64,000 nt of DNA from Candidatus Yanofskyibacteriota bacterium (lineage in GTDB: Bacteria; Patescibacteria; Paceibacteria; 2-02-FULL-40-12; IGHO2-12-FULL-4), in NCBI GenBank assembly GCA_016185525.1, contig JACPNK010000005.1, forward strand, positions 1-64,000, read 5' to 3'. Below the pieces are notes generated by a model, which saw only the letters and a list, made by a program, of their open reading frames with translations, did no database searches and was not told where the DNA came from. Below, piece after piece: positions 37,571 to 46,177 of this stretch; the stretch's first letter is position 1, and each line of letters opens with the position of its first letter. A program made the position numbers and the translations under genes.

Positions 37571-38779
37571 ACCGGGTTTTACTTTATAAAATTTTCTTGG
37601 GCCTATTTTAAGAATCGAGCCCTCTTCTTTAATTTCCATATTTTCGTTCCAATTTTCAATAACCTTATCGTCTAGTCTCACCGCTCCTTGCTCAACAAGT
37701 CTTTTGATTTCTCCTTTGGAAACGACGATGCCCGCAATAATACTTGTGTCTAAAATGTTTCCTTTCCACTCAATTTCCTCCATTTTTTCGGGAAGTTCAT
37801 GTTGGCCAAAAACATGCTCAAATTCATTTTTGGCTTTTTGAGCTTCTTTTTCGCCATGGTACATTTTAACCAACTCGAAAGATAATTCTTCTTTTGCTTT
37901 TTTGGGGTTCTCGCCGTTTTTTAGCCCTGTTTCAATTTCAGCAATTGTTTCATCTGAAAGTTCCGTCGCATATTTGAATAAAGGCAAAATTGCGCTGTCA
38001 GCCAGAGACATAATCCGGCCGAACATTTCCTGCGCGGAGTCGTTCAACGAAACATAGCGGCCCTCGCTCTCGCTTTTGTTCATTAGTTTTTTGCCCGTCT
38101 CCGAATCTTCTAACAACTTCGTGGTAATAACAATTTTGTCTTTGTTTAGAAACGATTTAACCAAATCCCGGCCAACCATCATGTTGAAGGTTTGATCTGT
38201 GCCGCCAACCTCACCGTCAACTTTCATCGCAACCGAATCATAGCCTTGCATTAAAGGATAAAGAAATTCTTCCAATGTAACCGGCCTGTCTTCGGCCATT
38301 CTTCTTTGAAACATGTCCCTGGCAATCATTTGCTGAACGGTTACTTGTCGGGCAAGTTTTCTTATTTCGTTAAAATTCAATTTGCCAAGCCATCTGCTGT
38401 TATGCCTCAAATCAAAAGAGCCTTTCGGTAAGATTTTTACCGCCTGTTTTAAATAAGTCTTCATATTGCTTTCAACTTCTTTAACTGTCAAAGACTTGCG
38501 GGCAGTATCTTTGCCGGTGGGATCGCCTGTTTGAGCGGTAAAGTCGCCGATTAACAAAATAACTTTATGTCCCAAACCAATCAGCTTCTTCAAAACAAAA
38601 AAATTAGTGGTGTGGCCAAGATGAAGGTCTGGTCCGGTAGGGTCAACGCCCAGATAAAAAGTCAGACGTTTGCCGCTTGCCATCAACTCCAAAGCCCTTT
38701 CTTTGGAAGGAAAAACAGCTTCCACGTATCTTCCAAAAACTTCGTTAATTTTACTTTTATCAGTAACAATTTCCGCCAT
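37565..38779 (-). CDS. tyrS: Tyrosyl-tRNA synthetase
   Basis: The protein has 404 residues. The class I signature HLGHTTNFF (HIGH-like), YPLMQGYDSVAM in the tyrosine pocket, GGTDQTFNMMVGR and LMNKSESEG in place of KMSKS are visible. A C-terminal S4-like RNA-binding domain (IKRLVEQGAVRLDDKVIE) is present. It charges tRNA-Tyr. The class is the TyrRS-z/TyrZ-like bacterial type by HLGHT. It is divergent from the penicillin-binding protein gene and ends inside the bidirectional terminator. Confidence 0.96.
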   Translation of the reverse strand: MAEIVTDKSKINEVFGRYVEAVFPSKERALELMASGKRLTFYLGVDPTGPDLHLGHTTNFFVLKKLIGLGHKVILLIGDFTAQTGDPTGKDTARKSLTVKEVESNMKTYLKQAVKILPKGSFDLRHNSRWLGKLNFNEIRKLARQVTVQQMIARDMFQRRMAEDRPVTLEEFLYPLMQGYDSVAMKVDGEVGGTDQTFNMMVGRDLVKSFLNKDKIVITTKLLEDSETGKKLMNKSESEGRYVSLNDSAQEMFGRIMSLADSAILPLFKYATELSDETIAEIETGLKNGENPKKAKEELSFELVKMYHGEKEAQKAKNEFEHVFGQHELPEKMEEIEWKGNILDTSIIAGIVVSKGEIKRLVEQGAVRLDDKVIENWNENMEIKEEGSILKIGPRKFYKVKPGK

Positions 38780-38867
38780 GTTTCAATAATACTCTTTGGC
38801 TCTGTTTTATTCAAATATCACAAGCCAAAGCGTTGAAAAAATCCTCCTTTTATGGCAAAATGGTCAG

Positions 38868-40967
38868 ATGTTTAAATCTTTTTTACTTACCTTTTTTTTG
38901 TTGCTGGTAATCGGGCTCGTCTTGGCTGCCGCCTTGTTTTTGTATGTGGCAAAAGATCTGCCTGGCCCTGAAACCATAATCTCAAGAAGAGTCAGTGAAT
39001 CTACCAAAATTTATGACAGAACCGGCAATACTGTTTTATACGATATCCACGGCGAAGAAAAAAGAACTATTGTCCCTTGGGAAAAAATGCCTGAAAATAT
39101 AAAGCTCGCCACGCTAGCTTCGGAAGATTCTTCTTTTTATTCCCATCAAGGATTGGACTTTAAGGGCATCATCCGGGCTTTTATAAGAAATATTTCTGAA
39201 TTTAGAATTTCTCAAGGCGGTTCAACGATCACCCAGCAACTGATAAAAAACGCTCTGCTTGGCGACCAGCGCCAAAACTTTTTTTCCGTTACATCAAGAA
39301 AAATAAAAGAAGCGCTGCTTTCAATAGAAATAGAACGCAAATTTTCAAAAGACCAGATTTTCTGGATGTATCTGAATCAGATACCTTACGGCTCTAACTC
39401 TTACGGCATTGAGGCAGCCAGCCAAACTTTTTTTGGGAAGCAAGCAGACAGTCTCTCTCTCGCTGAAGCCGCCTTGCTGGCCGCTTTGCCCAAGGCGCCT
39501 TCTTACTATTCTCCTTACGGCGAACGTCTGGACGAAGCTCTGAAAAGAAAAAATAGCATCTTAGAGAAAATGTTCCTTCTTGATTACATCGATGAGAACC
39601 AATACAACACCGCAATCAACGAAAAGCTTAGTTTTAAGCCTTCACGGGAAAACATCATAGCTCCGCATTTTGTGATTTTAGTAAAAGATTATTTGATAAA
39701 AAAATATGGAGAAGAAATGGCGGAAAACGGCGGATTAAAAATATTTACAACTCTTGATTACGATCTCCAAAAAATCGCTGAACAGGCAATAAACAGCCAT
39801 GCAGAAAAAAATGAAAAGCAGTATAAAGCAAAGAATGCCGCTTTAACGGCAATAAACCCCCGTACAGGCCAAATTCTTGCGATGGTCGGCTCAAGGGACT
39901 ATTTTGATTTGGCCAATGAGGGCAACTTTAATGTTGCGACAGCAAGACGCCAGCCCGGATCATCTTTCAAACCTTTTGCTTATGCTGTAGCGATGGAGAA
40001 AGGATATACCGACTCAACGATACTTTTTGATTTTAAAACAGAATTTAATCCCCAATGCCTCGCTGACAGCAGTCAGGAAAAAGACTCATTTGGATTAGAC
40101 TGCTATCACCCTCAAAACTATGACGGGAGATTCCGGGGGCCGGTAACAATGCGCCAAGCTCTAGCTCAGTCTCTCAATGTGCCTTCCGTAAAAACCCTAT
40201 ACCTGGCCGGCGTAGACGACACAATCAACTTCGCCCAAAGAATGGGCATTTCTACACTTGAAGAAAACCGTAAAAATTTTGGCCTCTCTTTGGTTTTGGG
40301 GGGGGCTGAAGTAAAACTGATTGACATGGTTTCTGCTTATGGGGCATTCGCTAACGATGGAATACGTCAATCCCCCGCTTCAATATTGAAAATAGAAGAT
40401 TCCGAAGGAAATGTTTTAGAAGAATACAAACCAAAAGAGGAAAGAGCAGTTGAACCCCAAATAGCGCGAACCATTACCAGCATACTTTCCGACAATTCAT
40501 CGCGTACGGCTGTTTTTGGCGCCAATAGCAGTCTCTATTTTCCCGACAGGCCCGTTGCCGCAAAAACCGGGACCACTCAAGAAAACAGGGATGCCTGGGT
40601 TCTTGGATATACACCCTCGCTAAGCGTAGGCGTTTGGGTCGGCAACAATGATAATACCTCAATGACCAGGCAAGGCGCCGGCATCTCTGCTTCCGGACCT
40701 ATTTGGCATGAGTTCCTGGCCGCAGCTCTAAAAGAAAGTACGCCTGAAGAATTTATACAGCCGGATCCGGTAGAAGTAGATAAAATAATGCTTAATGGCT
40801 CTTACTTGCCGGCAAACCCGGAAGACTCAAAAGAAATACACAGCATTTTATACTATCTAAAAAAGGATGACCCAAGAGGCGATTCTCCTTCAGACCCTTT
40901 CCAAGATTCTCAATTTAAAAACTGGGAAGAGATTGTTAGAATAAACTTCAATTTGACCGGAAACTAA
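38868..40967 (+). CDS. Class A penicillin-binding protein (PBP1A-like)
   Basis: From MFKSFLLTF the protein has 699 residues; I prefer 38868 because it yields a membrane anchor at the N-terminus. The glycosyltransferase 51 domain has ASEDSSFYSHQGLDFKGI, GGSTITQQLIKN and ERKFSKDQIFWMYLNQ. The transpeptidase has ARRQPGSSFKPFAYA (SxxK Ser), SLNVPSVK (SxN) and AAKTGTTQ (KTG). It polymerises and crosslinks peptidoglycan outside the membrane. TTGAAA-17-CAAAAT ends 6 bases before the ATG, so the transcript may be leaderless; no Shine-Dalgarno is present. Confidence 0.93.
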   Translation: MFKSFLLTFFLLLVIGLVLAAALFLYVAKDLPGPETIISRRVSESTKIYDRTGNTVLYDIHGEEKRTIVPWEKMPENIKLATLASEDSSFYSHQGLDFKGIIRAFIRNISEFRISQGGSTITQQLIKNALLGDQRQNFFSVTSRKIKEALLSIEIERKFSKDQIFWMYLNQIPYGSNSYGIEAASQTFFGKQADSLSLAEAALLAALPKAPSYYSPYGERLDEALKRKNSILEKMFLLDYIDENQYNTAINEKLSFKPSRENIIAPHFVILVKDYLIKKYGEEMAENGGLKIFTTLDYDLQKIAEQAINSHAEKNEKQYKAKNAALTAINPRTGQILAMVGSRDYFDLANEGNFNVATARRQPGSSFKPFAYAVAMEKGYTDSTILFDFKTEFNPQCLADSSQEKDSFGLDCYHPQNYDGRFRGPVTMRQALAQSLNVPSVKTLYLAGVDDTINFAQRMGISTLEENRKNFGLSLVLGGAEVKLIDMVSAYGAFANDGIRQSPASILKIEDSEGNVLEEYKPKEERAVEPQIARTITSILSDNSSRTAVFGANSSLYFPDRPVAAKTGTTQENRDAWVLGYTPSLSVGVWVGNNDNTSMTRQGAGISASGPIWHEFLAAALKESTPEEFIQPDPVEVDKIMLNGSYLPANPEDSKEIHSILYYLKKDDPRGDSPSDPFQDSQFKNWEEIVRINFNLTGN

Positions 40968-40978
40968 TTTAGAGTTTA

Positions 40979-41263
40979 TTACTTTACAATTATTTTTTTT
41001 ACAGCAAATTTGGCTTTTTCATTCATCTGCCTGATAATCTCCGTCTGTCTTAAATGTATTTCTTGAGCAAGAGATTTGTTTTTTGTTTCTAAAAAGATTG
41101 AATCTTTTTTCAAATAAAAACTTTTAATATACTTAAAAGCTTTTTCTTTCTCAAATATTTTTGTTAGCGCTTCTTTGAATAGTTGTCTAAAAATTTTGTC
41201 CTGTTTTTCTTTTTCTTCCAAACCTTTTTTTAAGCCATCTAACCTCTTTTTTAAAAGTTCCAT
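40979..41263 (-). CDS. Small helical protein, possible DciA (DUF721)
   Basis: The protein has 94 residues, mainly a charged helix (LLKKRLDGLKKGLEEKEKQD) followed by YIKSFYLKKDSIFLETKNKS and LAQEIHLRQTEIIRQMN. The second half resembles the DUF721/DciA core, in which a beta strand is followed by a WxxELxxxxxxxLxxLN helix. DciA loads the replicative helicase and is usually encoded near dnaA, dnaN or gyrB. Here the gene is 8 bp downstream of dnaN on the same strand, which supports this. The sequence match is weak, so it could be unrelated. Confidence 0.5.
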   Translation of the reverse strand: MELLKKRLDGLKKGLEEKEKQDKIFRQLFKEALTKIFEKEKAFKYIKSFYLKKDSIFLETKNKSLAQEIHLRQTEIIRQMNEKAKFAVKKIIVK

Positions 41264-41271
41264 TATAAGTT

Positions 41272-42363
41272 CTAATTCCTTAAAGGCATGATTAAATAAG
41301 TAACATCTTTTCTTTCTTCGGGTCTTATTATTAAAGGGTTGCCTTCTCCCGTAAATTCTAAAACAACATTATCTGTAGGAATAACTTTTAGACCGTCCAT
41401 TAAGTACCTATAATTTACCATCACCTCAAAAGGTTCATCCTTAACAATAGCGCTATTAATCCAGGAAGAAGCTTCTCCTTTGTCCGTATTTTTGGCGGCA
41501 ATCCTCAAGCCTTCGCTTTCACCCTTTATTTTAATGTCGGAAATATGAGACGAAAAAATTCCAGCTAAACGTACGCTTTTTTCTATTTCTTCTTTCTTTA
41601 CAAGTACTCTTGATATCCGCCTCTCTGGTATAACTTTTTTATAGTCCGGATAAGAACCGTCTATAAGCCTTGAAACAATTTCTAAATCTTCGGAGACAAA
41701 GAAAATCTGATTGTCTGAAATTGAAATAGTAATATTTTCCAGTCCCGGAAGTATTCTGATCAACTCTTGCGCTGTTACTCTTGGAAGAATGATGCTTTGT
41801 TCTGCTTTGTTATTTTTTATATTTAAGACTTTTTCAGCCAACCTGAAACTGTCAGTCGCCGCCCCCTCAATTTTGTCAGCAGAAAAATTAATTAAAATAC
41901 CTGACAACTCTGGCCTGCTTTCTGATAAAGAAACCGAGTCAATGACAGTCAGTAGTATTTCCAAAAATTCTTGTGACGGAACTTTAATAAAACCGTTTTC
42001 TTTTACTCTTGGTATGATTGGAAAATCTTTGGTCGGAAAACCGATAATTTTAGTTTTGTAGTTATCAGAGTTTATTGAAATAATATGTTCTTTGGAATTT
42101 ATGGTAATTTTTTCGTCATGTATATTATCAATAAAATCAGAAAATATTTTTGCCGGCACTGCTATTTCACCATCCTCTTCAATTTTTGCTCCAATCCAAG
42201 AATTAATCCCAATTTCAAGGTTAGTTGATGATATTTTCAATCTGCCGTTTTCTGTTTTAAGAACAATGTTTTGGAGTACCGGTAAAGCAAGATTTCTGGA
42301 AACGATCCTTTCTACCAAAGTCAGGCTTCTTTTAAGATTTTTTTGATTAACCGCGATAATCAT
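41272..42363 (-). CDS. dnaN: DNA polymerase III sliding clamp
   Basis: The protein has 363 residues in three clamp domains. Features: LKRSLTLVERIVSRNLALPV at the start, AVPAKIFSDFIDNI in domain 1, GILINFSADKIEGAATDSFRLA in domain 2, and a C-terminal LIIRPEERKDVTYLIMPLRN ending in the typical MPL-R. It encircles DNA and tethers DNA polymerase. Gene order dnaA-dnaN, both leftward and 248 bp apart, is the classic origin arrangement. Confidence 0.97.
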   Translation of the reverse strand: MIIAVNQKNLKRSLTLVERIVSRNLALPVLQNIVLKTENGRLKISSTNLEIGINSWIGAKIEEDGEIAVPAKIFSDFIDNIHDEKITINSKEHIISINSDNYKTKIIGFPTKDFPIIPRVKENGFIKVPSQEFLEILLTVIDSVSLSESRPELSGILINFSADKIEGAATDSFRLAEKVLNIKNNKAEQSIILPRVTAQELIRILPGLENITISISDNQIFFVSEDLEIVSRLIDGSYPDYKKVIPERRISRVLVKKEEIEKSVRLAGIFSSHISDIKIKGESEGLRIAAKNTDKGEASSWINSAIVKDEPFEVMVNYRYLMDGLKVIPTDNVVLEFTGEGNPLIIRPEERKDVTYLIMPLRN

Positions 42364-42611
42364 AATAATGATATAAAGATTTATTATTACTATTATTAAG
42401 AGGGTTGTAACTGGGGATAACAGTTAAAAAACATTGATAAATAAAGTTTTTAAAAGGTTTTGCTTATAGGAAATAATGTTGATAATTATTTAATAACCTT
42501 GGTAAAAAAATAGAGTAACTTCCAAAAAAGACTGGCAGATTAAAAGTTATTCTTAAATTATCGCCTATTAATCCCAAAAATATTAACAGCTATATCAACA
42601 AGCATTTTAAC
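42364..42611. other. Candidate replication origin region (dnaA-dnaN gap)
   Basis: The 248 bp are very AT-rich. One DnaA-box-like site is visible (GGGGATAAC at about 42414, one mismatch from TGTGGATAA), plus AT-rich 13-mer-like runs (ATAATAATGATATAAAG, TTATTATTACTATTATTAAG). The switch in gene direction actually lies on the other side of dnaA (43977-44115), so either gap could be the origin. This rests on context. Confidence 0.5.
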
Positions 42612-43976
42612 TTACTTATCAAAAGATTGGTATATTCTTTCTTTAATTAAAACAATTTCCTGTTTTGTAATTTCATCCGTTTCTTCTTCAGTTTTCACTT
42701 TTTCATAAGCGTGAATTACCGTGGAATGGTCTCTGCCTCCCAATTTCTGGCCGATCTCCGGAAAAGATGATTTAGTCTCTTCTCTTAGTAAGTACATAGC
42801 AATCTGTCTGGGTCTTACCACCTCTTTCTTGCGGCTTCTTTTTATCAAATCGTTTGGCGAAATGTTATAGAAATCAGAGACAGATTTTAAAATTAATTGA
42901 GGGGTGGTTTTTTTGTATGGCGTACTCAAGTAAGTCGCAAGCAGTTTTTTGACTTCTTTAACATCCAGATTTTTGTTATAAATCTGGCTTACGGCGATGA
43001 TTCTGTTTAAAGCGCCTTCCAGTTCTCTTATATTTTTTTGTATGTTTGTTGCTATGTAACCCAAAACGTTTTCATCTAAAGCGATGTCTTTTTGTTTTGT
43101 TTTCAGTTTCAAAATAGCCAGTCTCGTTTCAAAATCCGGTGTGTTTATGTCGGCAATCATTCCTCCTTCAAAACGAGATCTGAGCCTTTCTTCCAATGCA
43201 GGTATGGCTTTAGGCGGACGGTCTGATGACAAAATAATCTGTTTGTTTTTCCCATACAGCTCGTTGAAGGTTGCAAAAAAGATATCTTGGGTTTTTTCTT
43301 TTCCGGCTATAAACTGAATATCATCAACAATAAGCATGTCCAGTTTTGCATATTTGCTTTTAAGTTCTTCAACATTTTTGTTTCTTACAGACTCAACAAT
43401 TTCAGCCGTAATTCTTTCGGAAGGGATATAAAGGACTTTTTTGGTCGGATCGTCTTCTAAAATCTTATTGCCGGTAGCTTGCAGCAAATGAGTTTTTCCC
43501 AGACCGACTCCGCCATAAATGAATAAAGGATTATAGGCTTTGCCAAGATTTTTGGCGACAGCCGAACTTGCGGCATGAGCCAGCTCGTTGTGAGAGCCGA
43601 CTATAAAAGAATCAAAAGAATATTTTTTGTTTAAGTTTGTTTGAGGATTAATGTCAGCAGGCTGTTTGTTTTCAAATACCCTCTCTGTGATGAATTGGGA
43701 AAAGTCCTTTTTGACGTTTGATTGAGGCAAACTGTTGCCGATAGTGTAACTAATCTCTCTAATTTCCGGAGAAAAAGTTTGTATAGAAGTCAGTATTTGT
43801 TTATGGAATTTGTTTTCTAACCATTCTTTGATAAATCCATTAGGAACTCCGACTATAACCGAAGTCCCTTCATTGGCTAATATGGAAGTGTTTTTAAACC
43901 AGGTAGTAAAGTTGGCCTTGGAAAGAGAAAGCTCCATCTCTCCCAAAACAGCTTTCCACAATTCTTCTTTGGTCAT
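42612..43976 (-). CDS. dnaA: Chromosomal replication initiator DnaA
   Basis: The protein has 454 residues. Domain I starts LWKAVLGEMELSLSKANFTTWF. The AAA+ domain has YNPLFIYGGVGLGKTHLLQA, LDMLIVDDIQFIAGKEKTQ and ILSSDRPPKAIPALEERLRSR. The C-terminal DNA-binding signature is GGRDHSTVIHAYEKV. It melts the origin. Normal length and all motifs are intact. The gap to rpmH on the right holds a promoter for the rightward operon. Confidence 0.98.
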   Translation of the reverse strand: MTKEELWKAVLGEMELSLSKANFTTWFKNTSILANEGTSVIVGVPNGFIKEWLENKFHKQILTSIQTFSPEIREISYTIGNSLPQSNVKKDFSQFITERVFENKQPADINPQTNLNKKYSFDSFIVGSHNELAHAASSAVAKNLGKAYNPLFIYGGVGLGKTHLLQATGNKILEDDPTKKVLYIPSERITAEIVESVRNKNVEELKSKYAKLDMLIVDDIQFIAGKEKTQDIFFATFNELYGKNKQIILSSDRPPKAIPALEERLRSRFEGGMIADINTPDFETRLAILKLKTKQKDIALDENVLGYIATNIQKNIRELEGALNRIIAVSQIYNKNLDVKEVKKLLATYLSTPYKKTTPQLILKSVSDFYNISPNDLIKRSRKKEVVRPRQIAMYLLREETKSSFPEIGQKLGGRDHSTVIHAYEKVKTEEETDEITKQEIVLIKERIYQSFDK

Positions 43977-44080
43977 TTTAAGGGGTTTTAATTAACCTAA
44001 TTCTAAGCTAAACAGCCAAAATTAAGAACAGAGCGTTTTAGTTTATAAATTGTTTATAAAAAGTGGATGACCGTGCGGCA

Positions 44081-44109
44081 TTGACGGAAGAAAATAATTT
44101 ACCTATAGT
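44081..44109 (+). promoter_or_regulatory. Promoter of the rpmH operon, probably leaderless
   Basis: TTGACG (44081-44086), 17-bp spacer, TATAGT (44104-44109). Only six bases separate the -10 from the rpmH ATG at 44116, so transcription should start at or next to the start codon, and there is no Shine-Dalgarno. Confidence 0.7.
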
Positions 44110-44115
44110 TGATTA

Positions 44116-44253
44116 ATGAAATCAACCTTATATCGTCCTAAAACTAAAAAAAGGAAAAATAAACACGGATTTTTAAAAAGATCGCAGAAAAAAGCTGGGC
44201 GAAAAGTGCTGTTAAGGCGCCGACGCAAAGGCAGGCACAAGCTTACTGTTTAA
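44116..44253 (+). CDS. rpmH: 50S ribosomal protein L34
   Basis: The protein has 45 residues, MKSTLYRPKTKKRKNKHGFL and then KRSQKKAGRKVLLRRRRKGR, ending HKLTV. The RPK-KRK-KHGF core and the basic C-terminus are diagnostic. It begins the origin-proximal operon rpmH-rnpA-yidD-yidC-jag, which is in the standard order. The transcript is probably leaderless. Confidence 0.96.
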   Translation: MKSTLYRPKTKKRKNKHGFLKRSQKKAGRKVLLRRRRKGRHKLTV

Positions 44254-44265
44254 GCTGAAAATGAC

Positions 44266-44607
44266 ATGGCTTTACCTAAAAAGCATAGAATCAAGAGCAG
44301 AAAAGATTTAGATCGGGTTTTTAAAGCAGGCAGAAGTTTTAGAAGCCGCCTATTGCTGGTAAAAGTATCTAAGAACAGTTTTCCGTTTTGCCGGGGAGCC
44401 GTAATTGTTCCGTCAAAATTTATCCAAAACGCAGTTTTACGAAACAAGATTAAAAGAATCATTTTTAGCGTTTTGGCATCAGCTTTTACTTTTTGTAAAG
44501 TACATGTTGATGTTGTTGTTGTCGTCCAAGCAAGCTTCAAAGAAAATAAATTTTTGGAAGCCAAGGAAAGTCTATTAGAAATTTTTAGAAAAGCCAATAT
44601 TGTCTAG
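44266..44607 (+). CDS. rnpA: Ribonuclease P protein component
   Basis: The protein has 113 residues. It starts ALPKKHRIKSRKDLDRVFK and has the conserved FIQNAVLRNKIKR (RNR motif) and late helix. It helps the RNase P RNA trim tRNA 5' ends. The RNase P RNA gene is not in the window. It lies 12 bp after rpmH. The CxxK-like FCRGAV and FCKVHV are unremarkable. Confidence 0.95.
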   Translation: MALPKKHRIKSRKDLDRVFKAGRSFRSRLLLVKVSKNSFPFCRGAVIVPSKFIQNAVLRNKIKRIIFSVLASAFTFCKVHVDVVVVVQASFKENKFLEAKESLLEIFRKANIV

Positions 44608-44619
44608 CCTTGTTAATTG

Positions 44620-44874
44620 ATGTCTAATAAAATTTTAAACAACAAACTGCTTGTGAAAATATTGCAAGAGACGGCGAGAGTTTATAAAAAAAATTTTTCT
44701 TATTTGTTGGCAGTGTCTCCTCATCTTTTTTTTCCGACAAGCTGCAGATTCTATCCTACCTGTTCCGAGTATTTTGCCGAAGCTATTGGAGAACAGGGTT
44801 TGATCAAAGGCTCAATTTTAAGTTTAAAAAGAATAAGCAAGTGCAATCCTTTAGGCGGCCAAGACTTGAATTAA
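44620..44874 (+). CDS. yidD: Membrane protein insertion efficiency factor YidD
   Basis: The protein has 84 residues from MSNKILNN. Core motif FFPTSCRFYPTCSEYFAEAI with the three Cys and SILSLKRISKCNPLGGQD is full length for the family. It assists YidC. I chose 44620 (ATG) over a TTG three bases earlier. It ends 1 bp before yidC starts. Confidence 0.94.
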   Translation: MSNKILNNKLLVKILQETARVYKKNFSYLLAVSPHLFFPTSCRFYPTCSEYFAEAIGEQGLIKGSILSLKRISKCNPLGGQDLN

Positions 44875-44875
44875 T

Positions 44876-45610
44876 ATGTCAGCCATTTTTAACGAGGCTT
44901 TATATCGGCCAATATTTAATTTTTTGGTTTTTATCTACAATCTGATTCCAGGATCCGATTTCGGTTTGGCAATTATAGTTCTGACGTTATTGGTAAGGTT
45001 GATTTTTATGCCGCTGTCTGTCAAAGCGCTGCGTTCACAAAAGCTGATGGCCAGGCTTCAGCCGAAAATTAAAGAGTTGCAGATGAAACACAAAGATGAC
45101 AAGGCCGCCCAAGCCCAAGCAGTCATGGCTCTTTACAAGGAAAATAAAGTTAATCCGGCTTCCGGTTGTTTGCCTCTCATAGTCCAGCTTCCCGTGTTGT
45201 TTGCTTTATATAAGGCTTTTGCCAACGGCTTTAAACCGGAGAGTTTGGGCCTGCTCTACGGTTTTATAAGTAACCCTGATGCTATAAACAGCATCTCTTT
45301 TGGTTTTTTTGATTTGTCAAAAAACAGCCCTATTCTTGCCGTTATCTCCGGCGCTTTTCAGTTTTTGCATTCCAAACTTAGTTTCGCGAAGCAGGAATCT
45401 GATAAAAACTTAGACGCAGGAAGCTCTCTGAAAAGTAGTTTTGATATGGGAGCGATGAATAAACAAATGTTGTATTTTTTTCCGATAATGATTATAATTA
45501 TTGGCTGGAAGTTGCCAGCCGGACTTGTTTTATATTGGGCGGTTACTACTTTGTTTTCAACGTTTGAGCAGTTATATATAAACAAAAAATTTCCCAATCT
45601 GCCCAGCTAA
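44876..45610 (+). CDS. yidC: Membrane protein insertase YidC
   Basis: The protein has 244 residues, the short form without the large periplasmic domain. It has SDFGLAIIVLTLLVRLIFMP, the cytoplasmic hairpin LMARLQPKIKELQMKHKDDK, SGCLPLIVQLPVLFALYKAF, and two further membrane segments near the end (ILYFFPIMIIIIGWKLPAG-type). The hydrophilic-groove Arg in LLVRL is kept. It inserts membrane proteins with SecYEG or alone. It follows yidD with a 1-bp gap. Confidence 0.95.
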   Translation: MSAIFNEALYRPIFNFLVFIYNLIPGSDFGLAIIVLTLLVRLIFMPLSVKALRSQKLMARLQPKIKELQMKHKDDKAAQAQAVMALYKENKVNPASGCLPLIVQLPVLFALYKAFANGFKPESLGLLYGFISNPDAINSISFGFFDLSKNSPILAVISGAFQFLHSKLSFAKQESDKNLDAGSSLKSSFDMGAMNKQMLYFFPIMIIIIGWKLPAGLVLYWAVTTLFSTFEQLYINKKFPNLPS

Positions 45611-45619
45611 GTTACTAAA

Positions 45620-46138
45620 ATGAACGAAAACTTAAACGAAAAAATAGATGAAAAGCCTGTAATTTTAGAAAACGTTACCAAAGACGTTCTGGATAAACTT
45701 GGTTATCAGGCGGAAGTAAATATTTTTTCAAATGAAAAAGATCAAAACTTAAAAGTTGTGGCGATAAATTCAAGTGAGGACTTAAGCGCTTTGATAGGAA
45801 AAAACGGGCAGAACATAAAAGCGGTTGAGCATGTGATTAAGCTATTGTATTTTAAAAGGTCAAATTTTTTAAACGATAATTCTGCATCCCTTAAGCCGTT
45901 TGCTTTTATGGTTGATATTAACGACTACAGAAAGCTAAGGGTTCAACAAGTGATAGAAAAGGCTTTAGGCGTGGCAAACAGAGTCAAGGTTACAAAGAAA
46001 GCTGAAGCTTTGGATCCCATGTCCTCCTATGAAAGACGCTTAATTCACGTTGAGCTGGCCTCTCACCCGGACCTGGAGACAGAGAGTATCGGTGAGGAGC
46101 CGGAAAGAAGAGTAGTCATCCGTCCTCTGATAATATAA
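45620..46138 (+). CDS. jag: KH/R3H RNA-binding protein Jag (KhpB)
   Basis: The protein has 172 residues. The KH domain has LSALIGKNGQNIKAVEHVIKL. The C-terminal R3H domain has MSSYERRLIHVELASHPDLE and EPERRVVI. The usual N-terminal Jag domain is reduced to about 40 acidic residues. It binds RNA with KhpA and affects cell division and elongation in Gram-positives. The order yidC-jag is conserved. A bidirectional terminator ends the operon. Confidence 0.92.
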   Translation: MNENLNEKIDEKPVILENVTKDVLDKLGYQAEVNIFSNEKDQNLKVVAINSSEDLSALIGKNGQNIKAVEHVIKLLYFKRSNFLNDNSASLKPFAFMVDINDYRKLRVQQVIEKALGVANRVKVTKKAEALDPMSSYERRLIHVELASHPDLETESIGEEPERRVVIRPLII

Positions 46139-46141
46139 AGT

Positions 46142-46177
46142 AATAAAAACTTGGACTAGACAATCCAAGTTTTTATT
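46142..46177. terminator. Bidirectional terminator between jag and 46176 gene
   Basis: AATAAAAACTTGGA and its exact complement around an 8-base loop give T-runs on both sides, so it works for both convergent units. Confidence 0.9.
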
